A DNA stretch of 6,706 nt from JBFHRE01 sp041591895 (GTDB lineage Bacteria > Actinomycetota > Acidimicrobiia > Spongiisociales > ZC4RG35), in contig JBFHRE010000126.1 in assembly GCA_041591895.1 (NCBI GenBank), positions 1 through 6,706 of the forward strand, given 5' to 3'. A program made the translations under genes and the position numbers. The notes beneath the pieces were generated by a model. The model saw only the letters and a program-made list of their open reading frames with translations, had not been told where the DNA came from and searched no databases. The stretch's first letter is position 1. The number at the start of each line of letters is the position of its first letter. Positions 5,702 through 6,706 of this stretch are shown in pieces.

Positions 5702-6121
5702 ATGACAGGGCCGGGTCGATTCCGGGTCGGTGCCTACGGTCTGTGTGAGGACCGCGCCGGGTCGGTGTTGCTGGTCCAGATCTACGCCCATGACCCCTAC
5801 GCAGGGCAGTGGATGCTGCCGGGCGGCGGGATGGCTTGGGGTGAGTCACCGCTCGAAACCCTCCATCGGGAGTTCGAGGAGGAAACGGGACTCACGGTGG
5901 AGGCCGCCGAACTGATCCACGTCGAGTCCACTCTGTTCGAGGCGTGGCGTGCCATCCCTGCGATGCATCATGTTCAAGTGGTGTACCGGGTTCGGGCGAC
6001 TGGAGATCCGATCATTGAGGCAAACGGCAGCACCGTCGATGTGGCGTGGGTGGCCGCCGACGAATGGCCCGCGCTGACCGTGGTGCCTTGGGTTCGAGTG
6101 GTGCTCGAACGGTTCACATGA
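5702..6121 (+). CDS. NUDIX hydrolase
   Basis: A 139-residue cytosolic protein with a perfect NUDIX box from Gly42 to Leu64: G-x5-E48-x7-R56-E57-F-x-E60-E61-x-G63-L, the Mg2+-binding and catalytic helix for cleaving nucleoside diphosphates linked to another moiety. The N-terminal strand VGAYGLCEDRAGSVLLVQI and the QWMLPGGGM lead-in are typical; a C-terminal DVAWVAADEWPAL completes the fold. Substrate cannot be deduced; MutT-like 8-oxo-dGTP, ADP-ribose or other nucleotide-sugar substrates are all possible. The ATG at 5702 lies 9 bases after the DDAH-like stop with only a weak GCCGGG in front, so translation probably depends on the upstream gene. A link with arginine metabolism is not evident; it may simply share the operon. 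Confidence 0.9.
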   Translation: MTGPGRFRVGAYGLCEDRAGSVLLVQIYAHDPYAGQWMLPGGGMAWGESPLETLHREFEEETGLTVEAAELIHVESTLFEAWRAIPAMHHVQVVYRVRATGDPIIEANGSTVDVAWVAADEWPALTVVPWVRVVLERFT

Positions 6122-6132
6122 ATCCTGCTCGC

Positions 6133-6149
6133 CCGGTCCGCCGGACCGG
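6133..6149. terminator. GC-rich hairpin after the NUDIX gene
   Basis: CCGGTCC (6133-6139) and GGACCGG (6143-6149) form a perfect 7-base stem with a 3-base loop, 11 bases after the NUDIX stop. It lacks a T-run. It could be a terminator-like or RNA-stabilising hairpin, or, read as DNA, an operator dyad just upstream of a possible -10 (TACGGT, 6151-6156) for the M20 gene. Confidence 0.4.
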
Positions 6150-6150
6150 C

Positions 6151-6156
6151 TACGGT
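6151..6156 (+). promoter_or_regulatory. weak candidate -10 for the M20 gene
   Basis: TACGGT fits TANNNT and would give a leader of about 14 bases that holds the GGAGG ribosome binding site. There is no recognisable -35, so read-through from the upstream operon is equally possible. Confidence 0.25.
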
Positions 6157-6166
6157 CCTCCGGCGC

Positions 6167-6171
6167 GGAGG
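6167..6171 (+). promoter_or_regulatory. Shine-Dalgarno for the GTG start at 6177
   Basis: GGAGG is placed 5 bases ahead of the GTG at 6177 and is the reason for choosing that GTG; no in-frame ATG lies near the beginning of the homologous region. Confidence 0.7.
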
Positions 6172-6176
6172 TATCA

Positions 6177-6706
6177 GTGCAAGTCGATCGCGATCGGATA
6201 GTCGAGGACCTTCAGGACGTGGTTTCGATCCCGTCCGTGACGGGAACCGAGCGCCGCGTCCAGGAGCGGATGGCCATGCTCATGGAGGAGGCGACGCTCT
6301 CGGTAGAGGTCATCGAAACCGACCCCGAGCAACTAGCTTCCGATCCCGACTTCCCCGGGATCGAGGTTCCGAGAACGGACCTGCCGGTGGTGGTGGGGCG
6401 GTACTCGTCCGGGCGGCCCGGCCCAACCCGGATGCTTCTCGGTCACATCGATGTGGTGCCCACCGGAGATCCGGCCACCTGGGAGACGCCTCCGTGGGAG
6501 CCGCACGTCGCGGACGGTTTGCTCTACGGAAGGGGAGCCTGTGACATGAAGGGGGGCGTGGTCGCGATGCTCGAGGCGGTGAGGGTCGTGCTCGAGAGCG
6601 GCTCGGACCTCAACGGAGATCTCGTAGTCGTGACCGTTCCCGCCGAGGAGGACGGCGGCTCGGGCGCGCTGGCGGCCATCCGGGCCGGGTGCACCGCGGA
6701 CATGGC
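6177..6706 (+). CDS. M20 family metallopeptidase/deacylase (ArgE/DapE type), 3' end outside window
   Basis: Partial gene, 176 codons present, open at the right edge. The translation begins (GTG)QVDRDRIVEDLQDVVSI and continues without stops. Motifs of the two-zinc M20 fold are in order: GHIDVVP (His90, Asp92), WETPPWEPHVADGLLYGRG (the typical WxxxPWxP...GLLYGRG lead-in), ACDMKGG (bridging Asp123) and PAEEDGGSGAL (catalytic Glu157 and zinc-ligand Glu158). These enzymes remove acyl groups from amino acids or hydrolyse dipeptides; ArgE (N-acetylornithine), DapE (N-succinyl-diaminopimelate), N-acetylcitrulline deacetylase and carboxypeptidases all share these residues, so the substrate is open. 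A full-length member would have about 400 residues, the missing part holding the dimerisation lid domain and the last zinc-binding His. It follows the NUDIX gene after 55 bases. The neighbouring DDAH-like gene makes an arginine- or citrulline-related substrate attractive, but that is inference. Confidence 0.87.
   Translation, partial: MQVDRDRIVEDLQDVVSIPSVTGTERRVQERMAMLMEEATLSVEVIETDPEQLASDPDFPGIEVPRTDLPVVVGRYSSGRPGPTRMLLGHIDVVPTGDPATWETPPWEPHVADGLLYGRGACDMKGGVVAMLEAVRVVLESGSDLNGDLVVVTVPAEEDGGSGALAAIRAGCTADM

Noticed and set aside
4745..5791. A 348-codon minus-strand open frame opposite the DDAH-like gene
   Set aside because: The forward frame has unmistakable catalytic motifs; the reverse frame is rich in His, Arg and Asp without recognisable fold and crosses two forward genes.
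6092..6110. Inverted repeat GTTCGAG-TGGTG-CTCGAAC, which recalls a tRNA T-arm
   Set aside because: It lies in the last codons of the NUDIX gene, and no acceptor stem, anticodon arm or CCA end can be built around it. It is probably a coding coincidence, although a weak hairpin is possible.
1..6706. Search for a mobile element, defence system, CRISPR array or phage segment
   Set aside because: No transposase, integrase, nuclease, regularly spaced repeat or terminal inverted repeat was seen; gene density and composition look uniform across the window.

Overview
The window is GC-rich and densely coded, with short intergenic gaps, frequent GTG starts and ATGA/GTGA stop-start overlaps. The protein families (an O-acetylhomoserine sulfhydrylase next to a CoA-binding protein, a small beta-carbonic anhydrase of the type found in mycobacteria, and an actinobacterial-style DDAH/arginine deiminase relative) suggest a chromosomal segment of an actinobacterium, possibly an uncultured acidimicrobiia-like lineage. 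That placement is an inference from gene content and base composition. I see no rRNA, tRNA, CRISPR array, insertion sequence, phage gene or att site, and no stretch longer than 300 bases lacks a gene.

Layout. (1) Positions 49-2302 (+) form a three-gene, translationally coupled operon: O-acetylhomoserine sulfhydrylase (metY-like), a CoA-binding Rossmann protein and a small beta-carbonic anhydrase-family protein. Successive genes share stop and start bases. (2) Positions 2336-2821 (-) encode a four-helix membrane protein that converges on the operon; a 9-bp inverted repeat spans the junction. (3) A 146-bp divergent region (2822-2967) contains a cluster of TCGACC octamers between two candidate promoters. 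It is followed by a stand-alone cyclic-nucleotide-binding domain protein (2968-3396, +). (4) Positions 3411-4748 (-) encode a multi-pass family 3 acyltransferase, convergent with the previous gene after only 14 bases. (5) From 4838 rightward (+) come a DDAH/arginine deiminase-type amidinohydrolase, a NUDIX hydrolase 9 bases downstream, and an M20 peptidase/deacylase (ArgE/DapE type) that runs off the right end.

How the genes may work together. The first operon produces homocysteine from O-acetylhomoserine and sulfide. The coupled beta-CA-like protein could supply bicarbonate, but its family also includes carbonyl sulfide and CS2 hydrolases that release H2S, the co-substrate of the first enzyme. 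That makes the operon a candidate COS-to-homocysteine route; this is a hypothesis and the main one in the window. The right-hand block may process an arginine-like compound (guanidine hydrolysis by the DDAH-like enzyme, deacylation by the M20 enzyme), again by inference. Three genes (at 49, 4748 and 4838) have a -10-like hexamer exactly 6 bases before the start codon and no Shine-Dalgarno sequence, which fits leaderless transcription. Otherwise the region looks like ordinary housekeeping and accessory chromosome.
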